A stretch of DNA of 64,000 nucleotides from Pyropia yezoensis (lineage: Eukaryota; Rhodophyta; Bangiophyceae; Bangiales; Bangiaceae), in assembly GCA_009829735.1 (NCBI GenBank), contig CM020619.1, positions 12,577,777 to 12,641,776 on the forward strand, read 5' to 3'. The position numbers were made by a program, and so were the translations under genes. The notes under the pieces were generated by a model, which searched no databases, was not told the origin of the DNA, and saw only the letters and a program-made list of their open reading frames with translations. Each line of letters begins with the position of its first letter. The first letter of the stretch is position 1. Positions 33,471 through 43,721 of this stretch are shown here, in pieces.

Positions 33471-34134
33471 TACAGTGCGTACGGGGTTATATGTGGGGGT
33501 CATCTGGGAAAGTAGCCCACTTTTATTTTAGACTATATGCCAAGATTCACGGACTGTTGTGTATACAATTTGGTCACTGGTGCAGAGATGGAGTTGCCGC
33601 TGAGCGGTCGCCCTGCGGACAAGTCACAAGCCGGGGGTCAAATACGCTCCACGGGGGGACCGTGTCCAGCGCAAAGGTAAACGACAGGTTCATAGCACAC
33701 TCTCACGCACGGGCTCACTCGTCCTCGGCCTCCTTGCTCAGTACCACCATGTCCACTGTGGCGCCAATAGCCTCTAGGTCCTCCTCAGCTGTCAACCACT
33801 GTCTCGCCGCCACCTCCCGCTCCGAGTCACCCACACCCTCGAACTCAAAAAGAGGGGAGCCCGGCCGCTCGATAGAGGCCGCAGGGGTAGTGGGACGGCG
33901 CGGCCGCAGGGATGGTGCGGTGGTGGTGACGGCGATGGGGTGTCCCGTCCGTGCGCGCCGTGTTTGACCAGAGCAGCTACTGTATTTCTGGCCAGTCCTA
34001 ATTTGTGGGTGTCCGCATTCGAATTCCGGTGGGATCGAGACTTCTCTTCATAAATGGAGAATTTCCCTCGTGCGAGTGCGGCTGGGTTATATGTGGACCA
34101 CATATAACCCAGCCGGACGTAGTCCAATAACTAC
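33471..34134. other. Unassigned spacer with terminal-inverted-repeat-like ends
   Basis: GGGTTATATGTGG at 33,484-33,496 is exactly mirrored by CCACATATAACCC at 34,098-34,110, giving a 627-bp interval that could be a small non-autonomous DNA transposon. No clear target duplication is seen. On -, a frame of roughly 80 codons without its own Met ends at 33,715 in an acidic tail; it could be a terminal exon or chance. Nothing else is recognisable. Confidence 0.4.
34079..34115. repeat. Perfect 18-bp palindrome with one-base centre
   Basis: CGGCTGGGTTATATGTGG (34,079-34,096) and its exact reverse complement (34,098-34,115) are separated by a single A. The inner 13 bases repeat the motif at 33,484-33,496. 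Confidence 0.9.
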
Positions 34135-34496
34135 TGTAGCAATATGGATGGCCGTACTGTGACCCTCACATAGGGGGACTACTTCGAACCATTCACTTTC
34201 AATTTGGGAGTCCGTATTGGTCACGGGATCTAAAAGTTACGTATGAGCAGAGGGACTTGCATCTTGGGGTGGAGGGTAGTTAGTAGTGTCTCCGAGGGTT
34301 TATGACGAGGGGGCCGGCGGCGAATCCACCGCCGGCCATGGTAGAACAACATACCCCTCCCATTTGGGCTCCCATCTTGGTCCCGTGGCTTGCGCTCTGA
34401 GGACAGCAACCTTGGCCTCCCGGTGACGCTGGTGCCGATCCCCCGTGGTGAGTGTTCCCTGAGAGTGGACGTGCAGCGGTTCCCTAATGTGCCACA
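34135..34496 (+). repeat. Solo family-C LTR inserted in element D
   Basis: About 362 bp related to the family-C LTR but clearly more diverged than the C-young pair, beginning TGTAGCA and ending GTGCCACA. CTAC stands on both sides (34,131-34,134 and 34,497-34,500), consistent with a target duplication. Integrase-coding sequence of element D starts directly to its right. Confidence 0.85.
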
Positions 34497-37400
34497 CTAC
34501 GCCTGTTCCCTGCGGCGGAGCCCTTTGCAAGCTTTAGCATGGGCATCCTGGGGCCCCTACCTGAGACATCCAGTGGCAACATATACCTGCTCATTATCTG
34601 TGACCGGGTCTTCAAGTTCACCCGAGCAATCCCGCTCAGGACCATCACGGCCCTGGATGTTACGTCGGCCTTCTGCAAGTACTGGATAGCTACCTATGGC
34701 CCTCTGGACACCGTCTTGACCGACAACGGTCCCCAGTTTGCGTCCCTGTTCTTCCAAGGAGTCTGTGACCTGATGGGTATCAAGAACTTGTTCACTACGA
34801 CGTATCACCCACAAACGAACGGCCAGGTGGAACGATTGAGCCGGACCCTGGTGGACATGCATCGGCATTACGTTGAGGAGCATCAAGAAGACTGGGACGA
34901 GCTCCTGGCCGTCCTCACTCTAGCCTACAACTCTCGTGTCCACCGGAAAACAGGGGTCGCTCCCCTAGACGTTGTCACCCCAAGGCGGCGGACCAACTTC
35001 TCCCTGGAAAGAATTCCGGACGGTCTCCAGCCTGCGCTGAAGTCGGGCCCCACGGCAAAGGACCAGTTCCTGGAGCAACTGAAGCTCCTGCTCCCAAGAG
35101 TCAAGGAGTCAATCGAGAAGACCCAGGAGCGATACAAGCGGGACTACGACAAGGGTGTCCGGGGAAAAAACAAGGAGCTGCGTGGTGGCGACTGGGTTTT
35201 CGTGAACAATCACAGCAAGACCCGGGGGAAGCTGGACTTTAAGACGGACGGGCCCTTTGAAATTTTGAGTACGGACGGCTGGACATTCCTTCTAGACGTG
35301 GATGGCTCTCCGTACCGGGTGAGCAGCGACCACGTCACTCGAGCTCCACCGCCAATCAAACGGGACGTGACCCGGCGGAAGCGTGCCGCAGTACCCTGGT
35401 TATCCCAACTAGAAGGCCGAGAATTCGTCTACGTCAAGTTTGTAGACCAAGCCTGGAGGGGCGGGCGCCTGTACCTGCGAGTACGCTGGTTCGGTTTCGA
35501 CCCTGCTGATGATAGCTGGGAATCCTCCAACCGGTTGCCCATTGCTGATGCTTGCGCCTACACCCGGCGGAACGGGATTGAAGGCACTCCGGCGGCCAGA
35601 GCTGGTAAGATCCTGCAGTCGGACTCGGAGGATGACGAGAAGGAAGGAGCTGATCAGGGCCTGCGGGACGAGTCGAGCTCACCCGCAACGTACGCGGAAC
35701 AAGAAGATTAAGAAAAGGGATTGGGTGTATCAAGGAAAACAAGCAGTACGAGCATGGACTACCAGAAAACAAGCAAGCACCCCCTCGAGACACCCTTCTC
35801 TCCGCCTCTTCCCTCCTCCCTTCTCCCTGAACTCTCATCCTCCTTGCCCTCAAGTGCTACTCCCGGCGCGGACGCTGCGCCGCGGGAGCGTCCTCCAGCG
35901 CAGCCTCCGCAGCACGACGGGACCCAGAGGACGACGGGATGACGTAGTGAGGCGGCCGGGACGCCTCGACGTACTCCGCCAACGGAGCAGCACCAGTAGC
36001 GACCGGACGCTCCCGCTCCTCCAGGTGTGCCCGCCGGCGCTCCTGGGAACTAGTGAAGGTCCCCGACCAATACTGGGCTCAGCTATGCCGGGTCAAGGTT
36101 GCAAGGAGCTCACCAACCACCGGACTGTCCGACATCTGGCCGCTGTCCGTGCAAGCAAACACCTGGTCGACCACGTCGCTCAAGACGCTGGCATACGTGC
36201 CCAGCACCAAGGAAGACCCGACGCCCTCGACCTGCACCGGAGGTCGGCCCATCTGGTCCTCGATCATGCCCACGTCGTACTGGTCGCACGCCGGGCCACC
36301 TTGAGTCAGGTACCAGTCGGGCACCCGAAAGCGGGAAAGGCGCAGAGTCGGCGCCGGAATCTCAAACCGGCCCGAGGATGCCACACCCGGACGGCTAGCA
36401 CCGACGCCGGAAATAGGAGTTCCCAACTCAAGGGTGGGCACCGAGCCGCCACCAGCCGTAGACGTCGCCCGAGGAGGGACAGCCGGAGTAGTAGGCGACC
36501 GGATGACGATGCCGGGAGCAACGCCAAGAGCCGCAGCAGGAAAACGCGGTGCCGGAGGAGCCTCGAGCACTGGTAGTGGTAGAGACGGGCGCACACGCAC
36601 CGGCGACGGCGAAGGCGAAGCAACCGGTGCGACAGGAGCAACCGGAGGAACTTGGGCAGCTGCAGACGCCCGACCAACCGCCGCAGCCCATCTCGACTCT
36701 TGTACCGGCGGCCCAGACGGCAGCAGGTCTAGAGCGGCCGGCACAGGAAGACCTCCCAGCTGCGGCCACGCCGGAAGCGGCGTCGCCAGCTGCACCTTGG
36801 CTGGAGAAGTCTGGTAGATCACCTGCACCCAACCCGAGCCATCCCGACGCGGGCTGTTCTGGTCCGCAATCAGGTTCAAGAAGGTCCGGTCATGTACCGG
36901 GAGTTGACGCCGGAAGTCGATCATCGCCTGGAAGAGCTCCTTGTCTGCCTCATCCTGGCTGCACAAGAAGTCGACAGTCAGCCTGTCGACAATCCAGACC
37001 ATCATTAGGTCTGAGAGGAGCAAGAGCCGGTTAAACACGAAGACCTCGTGAAGCCAGTGGTTGGCGGCCAAGACCGTCATCTCGGAGGTGTACATCATGT
37101 ACGGGATGGAGTGAAAGAAGCCCTTGATCGATGCCTGGGTCAGGGCGTCCAGGAAGTACCAGGTTAAGGGGATGCGGGATGGAGCGAACCCGACCGGGAT
37201 CTCGACTTCCTGCTGCTGCTGGATAACCTTGGGGTAGTACGCCGCCCGGTTGACGTTGTCCAGCTTCCAGAACTCCTGGTGGTTGCAGCTCACAATGTAG
37301 TCCCGCTGGCGCCCTCGCTGCTCGCCTTGTTCCCGCGCCGGCGACAACATGGAGTACTTCCGGGTCTAGAAAAGCGGCTCCAGAGCGACCTTATTCGGAC

Positions 37401-38465
37401 GGGGATCGCAAGTCAAGCTCCCCGGCCCCCTGAGCGCTTCGTCCGAGACCTTGAGCGCCCGGTGGACGTAACCCTCCTCCCCCGGCCACCGGAGAACGGA
37501 CGCAGACACTCGGAGCTCGGTCAGGGGAAGATCCAGCACCAGCGCAGAGGGAGGATCCTCCAGGCGGGCAACCCAAGATGAACCAGAAAAGCTCTGGGAA
37601 CGGTCTTGAGCCAGGCGTATCTGGTCTGCCGTGTAGAGACGCGTCTTGTCCATCTCCGTCAAGACCCCGCACTGGAGTTCCTTGCGCCAGATAGCCAGAC
37701 AGTCTTGCTGGCACTAGACCGCGCTGGCGTTACCGACCACCGTGGAGTAGCGCCGGGCCGCCAGGGGATCCTGACCAAGAAGCATCTCCGGGAGACCCGC
37801 CGGGGGGGTCTCGACCAGGCGCGACGCTGGAGCCGGGGGCACTTGATCCGTCTCCTCCCCCGTGACGACCGGCGTCCGCGCCGACACCCGAGGAATCGGA
37901 GGCAGGAGAGGGGTGCGGCCACCCGAGTTCTCCTCCGCGACACTCGCCACCGGAGCTATGGGTCCAACCAGGATCTCAGAGCTGGACATACCGTCCGGAA
38001 CCAAGGGGAACGGGAAGGCCAAGGTGAAGGAGGAGGGGGGGGGGCAGGGCTGGGGAAGGTGATCACGATCGGAATGAAGACGCTCGACCTCGGCACCGGT
38101 GTGGGCGTGCTCGAGGCTGTGCACGGTGGCACCTGGTTCGGCCCGAGGACGTGCCGGACTAGGGAGGGAGCTATGTAGCATGCCTGGCCCTGACTTGGCG
38201 CCGACCCGGGATGGTGACCAGGGGGCACCAGGTGCCAGGACACGCCCGCCGTGTGGGGATAATTGGCGGCCGTGGCCCGTGCCCGGCACTGGGATGCGGT
38301 GGACTACGCTACCCACACGTGAGAGAGGGACTTCTGATGGGTTTTTGCATATTTGTGAGGGACTTGATTTGAGAGAATTCGAGTGTGAGATTAGTGAGGG
38401 AGAATAGAATTAGTAGTGATAGTGGCCCCCCGACCTGACGAGGTTAGACTCGGGTCGGGGCCACT
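34497..38465 (+). mobile_element. D: partial Ty3/gypsy remnant with antisense ORF
   Basis: On +, an open frame to 35,711 carries the integrase catalytic region and a chromodomain-like C-terminus; gag, protease and reverse transcriptase are not seen. Downstream and on -, frames between 37,989 and 36,079 encode a second protein with a low-complexity N-terminal region and a globular remainder (a Met at 37,989 is a plausible start). This antisense region has a few breaks. The order, pol followed by a convergent ORF, repeats that of C-young and C-old, though sequence similarity of the antisense proteins is too weak to assert by eye. The right end is uncertain; a stem-loop lies at 38,421-38,465. 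Confidence 0.7.
38421..38465. repeat. Stem-loop near the right end of D
   Basis: AGTGGCCCC...GACC at 38,421-38,435 pairs with GGTCGGGGCCACT ending at 38,465, a 13-bp GC-rich stem with a 2-base bulge and a loop of about 17 bases. Its function is unknown. Confidence 0.6.
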
Positions 38466-39140
38466 CGGGGGTAGGGGGAGGCTACCTGGCCAGCGTGCCG
38501 AGGCTCCCTCAGATGCACATTAAGAGGGACAGCGAGGCGCCCTTGGCCCGCGCCCTCAGGGAAAAAGACAACTGCGCGTTTGCTTTCCTCTTCCCCGTGT
38601 GCACTACCGTGCGTATCTGTTGGCTCTGCCAGCAGGCACGTGAGGCAACAGGCATAGCACTCTCGTAGTTCCCTTTTCTGTGTTACCTGTCCCTTTCCCC
38701 CGAGGGATATTGACACGTGTCTGAGAGGATCGAGTTTGATACCACATGGACCAGAGGAGGCCGAGCCGACCGGCAGGGAGCCCTCGAAAGTGGCGCCGGC
38801 ATCAGGAGCTGCGTATGTGCCTTTCTGACACTGGCCTTACCGTCTCAGCAGGCGGGGTGCGGATATCTACGGGTTGTGGAAAAAAGCCCCCTTCTTATCA
38901 CAAGTGGAAAGAGGTTCTCCGATCCGTCGGGCCCGAACAATATAAGTGGAAGTATCATGGCACGATCTCCCCTCGAGGTATCCACGAGATAGTCACAACT
39001 TATCGACAAGAACCCTCTATTGTCACGGACGTGACAATATCCAGTCAGACAATACCCAATACAGACTGTACTGAACTCCTCCTCATCATCATTGAAAACT
39101 CATCAAGAACACAAGCTCAACGGAAAAGCGGCACTCTTTT
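38466..39140. other. Spacer between the retroelement block and the host-gene region
   Basis: No supported gene. From about 38,860 to 39,140 it is much less GC-rich than its surroundings and shares short motifs (for example TATCCACGAGATA and a CCCAATAC-GACTGTA block) with 60,760-60,990, next to the pogo-like fragment. It may be an end of a related decayed DNA transposon. Confidence 0.4.
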
Positions 39141-41034
39141 TAAAAGCGTCGAACTTTCAATACATTTGAACGCTCGCCCGCCCCCCCAACTCGCCCTCTC
39201 CCGCCGCCGCAGTGGCCTACCGAAAGAAAGGCGGCGGCTGTGACAAACACCACGACCCGCCCCGCCCCACCGGCCGCGACGCCGGTCGCCGCAAAGCCGA
39301 GGAAGACCGGCACCTCCGCCGCCGCCGGCCGCCGCCACTCACCATCCGCCACTGCGCATTAAAGCTAGCAGCGGCCACCAGCCCCCCGCGGCGGCCCTCA
39401 CCTCCACCAGCCACCGCCAGCCAACACAGGCGGCAGCGGCCACCCACCCTCCCCCCAAACACCCACGACCTCCCCCGCCCTCGCCACCAACCGGCGGTCG
39501 CCACCAGCTGCAGGCAGCCAAATCAGCGTGAGCGGCTGCCACTACCACCCGCCCCCTCCCCGATGGCCGCCACCGCCGGTCCTCGCGGAGCCGAGGACGT
39601 CTGGCACCACCCCCCCACCGCGGCGGGCTTGCCCGTCTCAGCAACCGTCAACTTGGGGGTGCTTGGGCATCCCCGCTGGGGCCCTTTCTCTCAGGTCTGT
39701 CACCGCCACCACGTTTCGCGGACGCCACGCCGCGTGGCTGCCACGGCACGCCTGGTCGCGCCCTGCCACCACCACACCCGGCGCGTGGGCACGGACGTCT
39801 TTCCCCAACGCCCCAGCGGCAGCTGCGGGGGGCGTAGGGTGTGGGATGACGACCGCCGCAGTGGCCGTCGCCGCCTGCTCCGGCGCCGTCCCGGGGCACG
39901 CCCATCGTTGCGTAGTGGCCGCCACCGCGCCGCCCCCGACGCCATTGAACGGCAGTGCGGTGGTCAAGGTGGGCGCACTCGGAGCGAAGTTGGCTGACGC
40001 CCTCGCCGCCGCCGCCTGCACCGGCGTCGTCCCGGAGCACGCCCATCGTTGTGTGGTGGCCGCCACCGCGCAGCCCCCGACGCCATTGAACGGCAGCGCG
40101 ATGGCCGGGTTGGGCGCACTCGGAGCGGCGCTGGCTGACGCCCTCACCGCCGCTGTGGTTGGACGTGAGGCCGCCGACGCGGCCGCCGCCGCTGCTGTCG
40201 ACGTCACCGGCGCGACCGTCGCGGCCGGTGGGCGTACCTCATCCGCGGCGCTTCGCACGGCGGCCGCGGCGCCGGCCATCACCAGCGCAGCGATGTCGGG
40301 GCACGCCAGCCGCCGAGGAGGAAAGCGCCACTGCGCCGCCATCAACGCCCGTAGACGGTAGCTCGGTGGTTGGGGTGGATGTGTCTGGCTCGGCACTGGC
40401 AGCTGCCATGGTGCCAGCTCTCGCCGCGGTTGTGGCCGAGCGTGAGGCTGTCAACGAGGCCGCCGCCAGCGCTGTCGCTGTCACCGCCTCCAGCGGGGGC
40501 GCCGCACCTCGCGCGGGTGGCGCACCAAAGTCGGGCACAGCGGCATAGCTGACACCCCTCGCCACCGGAGCGTCCTGACGGCCCCGGCGGCGGCACGGAA
40601 GGTTGGCACGGTTGGGGCGCCTGTGGCGGCCGTCACCGGTAAGGACGTGCGTGCCGCGGGGCCGCAGCGGCGAATGTTTCTCTTCATCATCGAGTGTCAC
40701 CGCGGTCGGGCGGCCCAGCAGGTGCGGCCGCCACTGCCAAGACGAGCGTCAATGTCAAGACGGGTGCCGCCGTCGGTACTGCGGACAGCACCCTGCCCGA
40801 GCACCCGTGGCAGCGCGGCGGCCAGTGTCCACTGGTGTGATGCCATTGCGGCAGAAGGTCGACCGGGTGGCGGCGGCAGTGACCACCGCTACCGCCGGGG
40901 CTGCCACCGCTGCGGCTGAACAGGCGGCGGGACTTCGAAGAAAAGAAAGAACGGTTTGCCTGGCGTTTGCTGCCCCCTCGCGGCCGCGTAGCCCCCCTCC
41001 TCTGCGCCGCCCGTCATCCCCACCCCAACCCCTT
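39141..41034. other. GC-rich Ala-coding repeat region, possible degenerate gene
   Basis: Open frames exist on both strands; the longest plausible one is + 39,528-40,361 (277 codons). It encodes an Ala-rich protein with two adjacent 47-residue repeats and further decayed copies that continue in a different frame up to about 40,550. No domain is recognised. It may be a degenerate or spliced hypothetical gene, or non-coding minisatellite sequence. Confidence 0.3.
39873..40154 (+). repeat. Two 141-bp tandem repeats
   Basis: Units start at 39,873 and 40,014 (141 bp, 47 codons) and are about 90% identical. A decayed partial copy follows near 40,285-40,425. The unit length being a multiple of three is compatible with a coding repeat. 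Confidence 0.85.
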
Positions 41035-42303
41035 TCAGGCGCGCCCCTGCATCGCTACCCGCGCCTCGGCCGAGGTGAGGGTGCTGCCCTTGCGGTTGAG
41101 GGCCACCCCCAGGGGAACCGCCACCCGCTCGTACAGCACCCGTCGGTGCCCCCGCAAGCGCAACATGGCCCGCATGTCGACCGCCGGGCCCACAAGGACA
41201 CTGACCCAGTCGACCAGCTGCGCGGCCGTCTGGTTCATAAAACCGTCCAGCACCGACCCCGGGTCCTCCTCATCACTCGCCGCCGCGGCCACCACCAGGA
41301 AAGAGGTCAGCTGCGCCACCGTGGCGGTCATGCGTGACCGTACCAGCCGGGTGCGGGCAGCCTCCTCCTCGGGCTCGGGTCCCCCATAGAGCACCGCCCG
41401 CGCACAATCAGGCCGCGCCAGCATCAGGGTCGTCACAGACCACACGTCCCGGGCGGCGCGGTGGGTGACCGCGTGGAGCACCAACTGGGACGTGACCGGC
41501 CGCGTCAGGGCGGTGACGGCGAGCGCGCCCGCGGCGGCCACCCACCCCCCCCACGCGTCGGGGTGATGACGAAAGTAGGCGCCCGCACGCGAGCCGTCGG
41601 CGGCGCCAAACCCCCGCGCCTCAGGCCCCGTCGCGCGGCGGCCACCGCGGAAGAGGCCCAGGCAGTGGTGGGCCACCGACACGGCCTGCAGGGGGTTGCC
41701 ACTCGCGTAGCGGTCGCCCACCGTCGCCGCCTCGTCCACCAGGAGGGCCCGCATGGCCGGGAAGAGGCCGGCCGCCACGGCCGCCGCGTACGGCCCCGAC
41801 GCGTCGAGCGGCAGGTACACGTCCTCGTGGCCTCGCAGCGCCACAGGCAGCGTCTCGTCGCGGAGGGTGGCAACCGCGGCGGCGCCCGCGGCGGTGGCCG
41901 CCGCGGCCGCCTCCTTGCACGCCGCCTTGTGGCCGCCGCTCGACCAGTCGCGGCGCTGGCACGGGGCGCCACAATAGTAGACGGAGCGGCAGCCCGAGCA
42001 GGTGCGGCTGGCACCCCCCTTGCCACACGCGTCACACTCGTGGGTGGCGCGAGGCGGGGGGGGGCGCCCCCGGGCGGTCGAGGTGGACAGCTCGGGGAGG
42101 CCTAGCGAGCGAGCGCGCGCGTTGAGGGCGGCGGACGTGGCGATGGAGGCCTCCTCGGAGAGATCCATAGCCTGCATTGCGCGCTCGCCAATCGCGTCGG
42201 CCACCGCGTCGGGAACAAGAAGATCGAGGAGATCATCCGTGGCGAGGGTGCTGCCGCCGCCGCGCCGGCCAGCGGGGGTCGTCCCGCCGCCCCGGCGCGG
42301 CAT
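41035..42303 (-). CDS. MYND-type zinc-finger protein
   Basis: A 422-residue protein from the Met at 42,303; the frame stays open to 42,624, but the upstream part is unlike a conserved protein and covers an imperfect repeat, so I prefer the internal start. A MYND finger lies at about residues 90-129, with the pattern C90-x2-C93 ... C102-x2-C105 ... Y-Y-C111-x3-C115 ... H125-x3-C129. MYND fingers bind proline-rich partner proteins. No SET domain or ankyrin repeats accompany it. The C-terminal 290 residues are mainly helical, Ala-rich and unassigned. It is divergent with the small gene at 42,821. The zinc finger is clear; the biological role is unknown. Confidence 0.8.
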   Translation of the reverse strand: MPRRGGGTTPAGRRGGGSTLATDDLLDLLVPDAVADAIGERAMQAMDLSEEASIATSAALNARARSLGLPELSTSTARGRPPPPRATHECDACGKGGASRTCSGCRSVYYCGAPCQRRDWSSGGHKAACKEAAAAATAAGAAAVATLRDETLPVALRGHEDVYLPLDASGPYAAAVAAGLFPAMRALLVDEAATVGDRYASGNPLQAVSVAHHCLGLFRGGRRATGPEARGFGAADGSRAGAYFRHHPDAWGGWVAAAGALAVTALTRPVTSQLVLHAVTHRAARDVWSVTTLMLARPDCARAVLYGGPEPEEEAARTRLVRSRMTATVAQLTSFLVVAAAASDEEDPGSVLDGFMNQTAAQLVDWVSVLVGPAVDMRAMLRLRGHRRVLYERVAVPLGVALNRKGSTLTSAEARVAMQGRA

Positions 42304-42820
42304 GGTGACGAGCAGGCGTTCACGGAACCGGGGCTCTGCAGGGGGAGAGAAAGACGCGCGCCAAGGTGACGAGGACGAGCAGTGATGAGCAGGCGCTCTC
42401 GGCGCCGCAGCTCTGCAAGGGGGCAGACAGGCGCGCGCCAGGAGGCACGCTTTGTGGAGACGTGCGCATGACCTGCAGCGCCAGGCGAAGCGTAGAGGCG
42501 CGTTGACGAAGGCATGTCTGTAACCGGGCAAACGGATCAAGAGCAAGTACCAAAAATTGCGAGTTGAAGGATCTTGATGTGCTGGTGGAGGCACGGACCA
42601 TGTAGCACGCTGCCACATCCTCAAGGTGGGAACCGCACTAGACAGCTTTCCTTTTCAGTGTGTCCCTCACCGTCCGGTTGGCCCATCTTCCCCGTGGCCT
42701 CACTCTTGTCGCCTCTTCTTTCGCGCTAAGCGTTCTTCACTCCGCCCGCCCCGATCATCCTGGCCTGCCTCCCTCTTCTTTTACATACCGACTTCTTTGT
42801 CTCCCTCGTCCGTCTCTGCC
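42304..42820. promoter_or_regulatory. Intergenic divergent promoter region with a duplicated 57-bp block
   Basis: It separates the MYND gene (-) from the small membrane-protein gene (+). Two imperfect copies of a block that begins GAGCAGGCG and ends GCGCGCCA(A/G)G stand at about 42,310-42,367 and 42,385-42,441, just upstream of the MYND start. I see no TATA box. Pyrimidine-rich sequence (42,690-42,815) precedes the + start codon. Confidence 0.4.
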
Positions 42821-43060
42821 ATGCCTGCCCCTGTGGGGACGCCGGCGGACATTGCGTTTGGGGCCGCATTTGCCGCCCTGGCGGTGGCGGGCCTCGCGAC
42901 CATGGCGCGGGGCTTTAGCGCGGCGCCCACGCCACCTCGGGGGAACACCCGCAACGTGGCGCTGCCGGGGCAGCGGGGCGGCAACGACAAGAAGCCCGGC
43001 GATGGCGTCATGGGTGGCGGTGAAGGGGAGGGGGGGGGGGGGCGTCGCCCGGACGCTTGA
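42821..43060 (+). CDS. Small single-helix membrane protein, hypothetical (79 aa)
   Basis: The Met at 42,821 sits in a favourable context (GCC before ATG). Residues about 8-28 form one hydrophobic Ala/Leu/Phe-rich segment that could span a membrane, followed by a polar, Gly/Arg-rich tail. The size and layout resemble small accessory subunits of organelle membrane complexes, but I see no family motif and give no function. It is divergent from the MYND gene and convergent with the ABC transporter. The tail includes a G-homopolymer, so its last residues depend on accurate base counting. Confidence 0.45.
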   Translation: MPAPVGTPADIAFGAAFAALAVAGLATMARGFSAAPTPPRGNTRNVALPGQRGGNDKKPGDGVMGGGEGEGGGGRRPDA

Positions 43061-43721
43061 GCGCCGCACCTGGTGTGGTTGCCCGTGCTGCCACTGCCGC
43101 TGGTTTGGGGGGGTGGGGGGGTGGGCCCCAGGATGGCGGCATGGTTCTGTTGCCCAAACGGTGGGCCAGGCTGATGCCCTGACGCGTCAGTGGTGGCACG
43201 TGTTGTGGACGCTTCTCCCCGCTGGGCGGTGGCGGTTGCCGAGGGACCTGTGATGGCGTAAGCGACGGTGGGGCCCTCCCCGGGGGCGCCGTGGTTTCTG
43301 CGTCGAGTGCGTCGGTCGCGTGGGTGTGGGCTCCCACGTGATGCGCCCGCTGCTGTTGACTGGCAGTTTCGCTTTTTGGCCTACTTCATCCCCTTGGTCA
43401 GGTGTCTTCTACCATGCAAGTGGCAGAAGCCATGGCGTGGCACACCGCGGAAAGTCGGAGAGGCGGTACGGTGGCGGGTCTGCGTTTCACCAACTGCGGC
43501 TGTGACCTCTCGAGCCCATCGTTTACGTTTATTTTATCGTGTTCGTATCAGAGCAGGACAACATGCACCGCCACCCGCTCAGTTCGAATAATAACAAGGG
43601 TAAGGAATAAGAAAAGGTCAAGGCGAGTCAGGACAACATGACACATATAGAACGTCACCACGAGGGCGCAAAACAAGCGAGAGCAACGCACGACCGAGCC
43701 GTCGCCAGCCGGCCACAGCAC
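43061..43721. other. Convergent 3' spacer
   Basis: It lies between the 3' ends of the small membrane-protein gene (+) and the ABC transporter (-). It is GC-rich up to about 43,500, then AT-richer with AATAATAAC near 43,587, which could serve 3'-end formation. No gene was found. Confidence 0.5.

Noticed and set aside
33484-34110. Calling a confirmed DNA transposon here
   Set aside because: The mirrored 13-base motif is suggestive, but there is no target duplication, no coding capacity and no second copy in the window.
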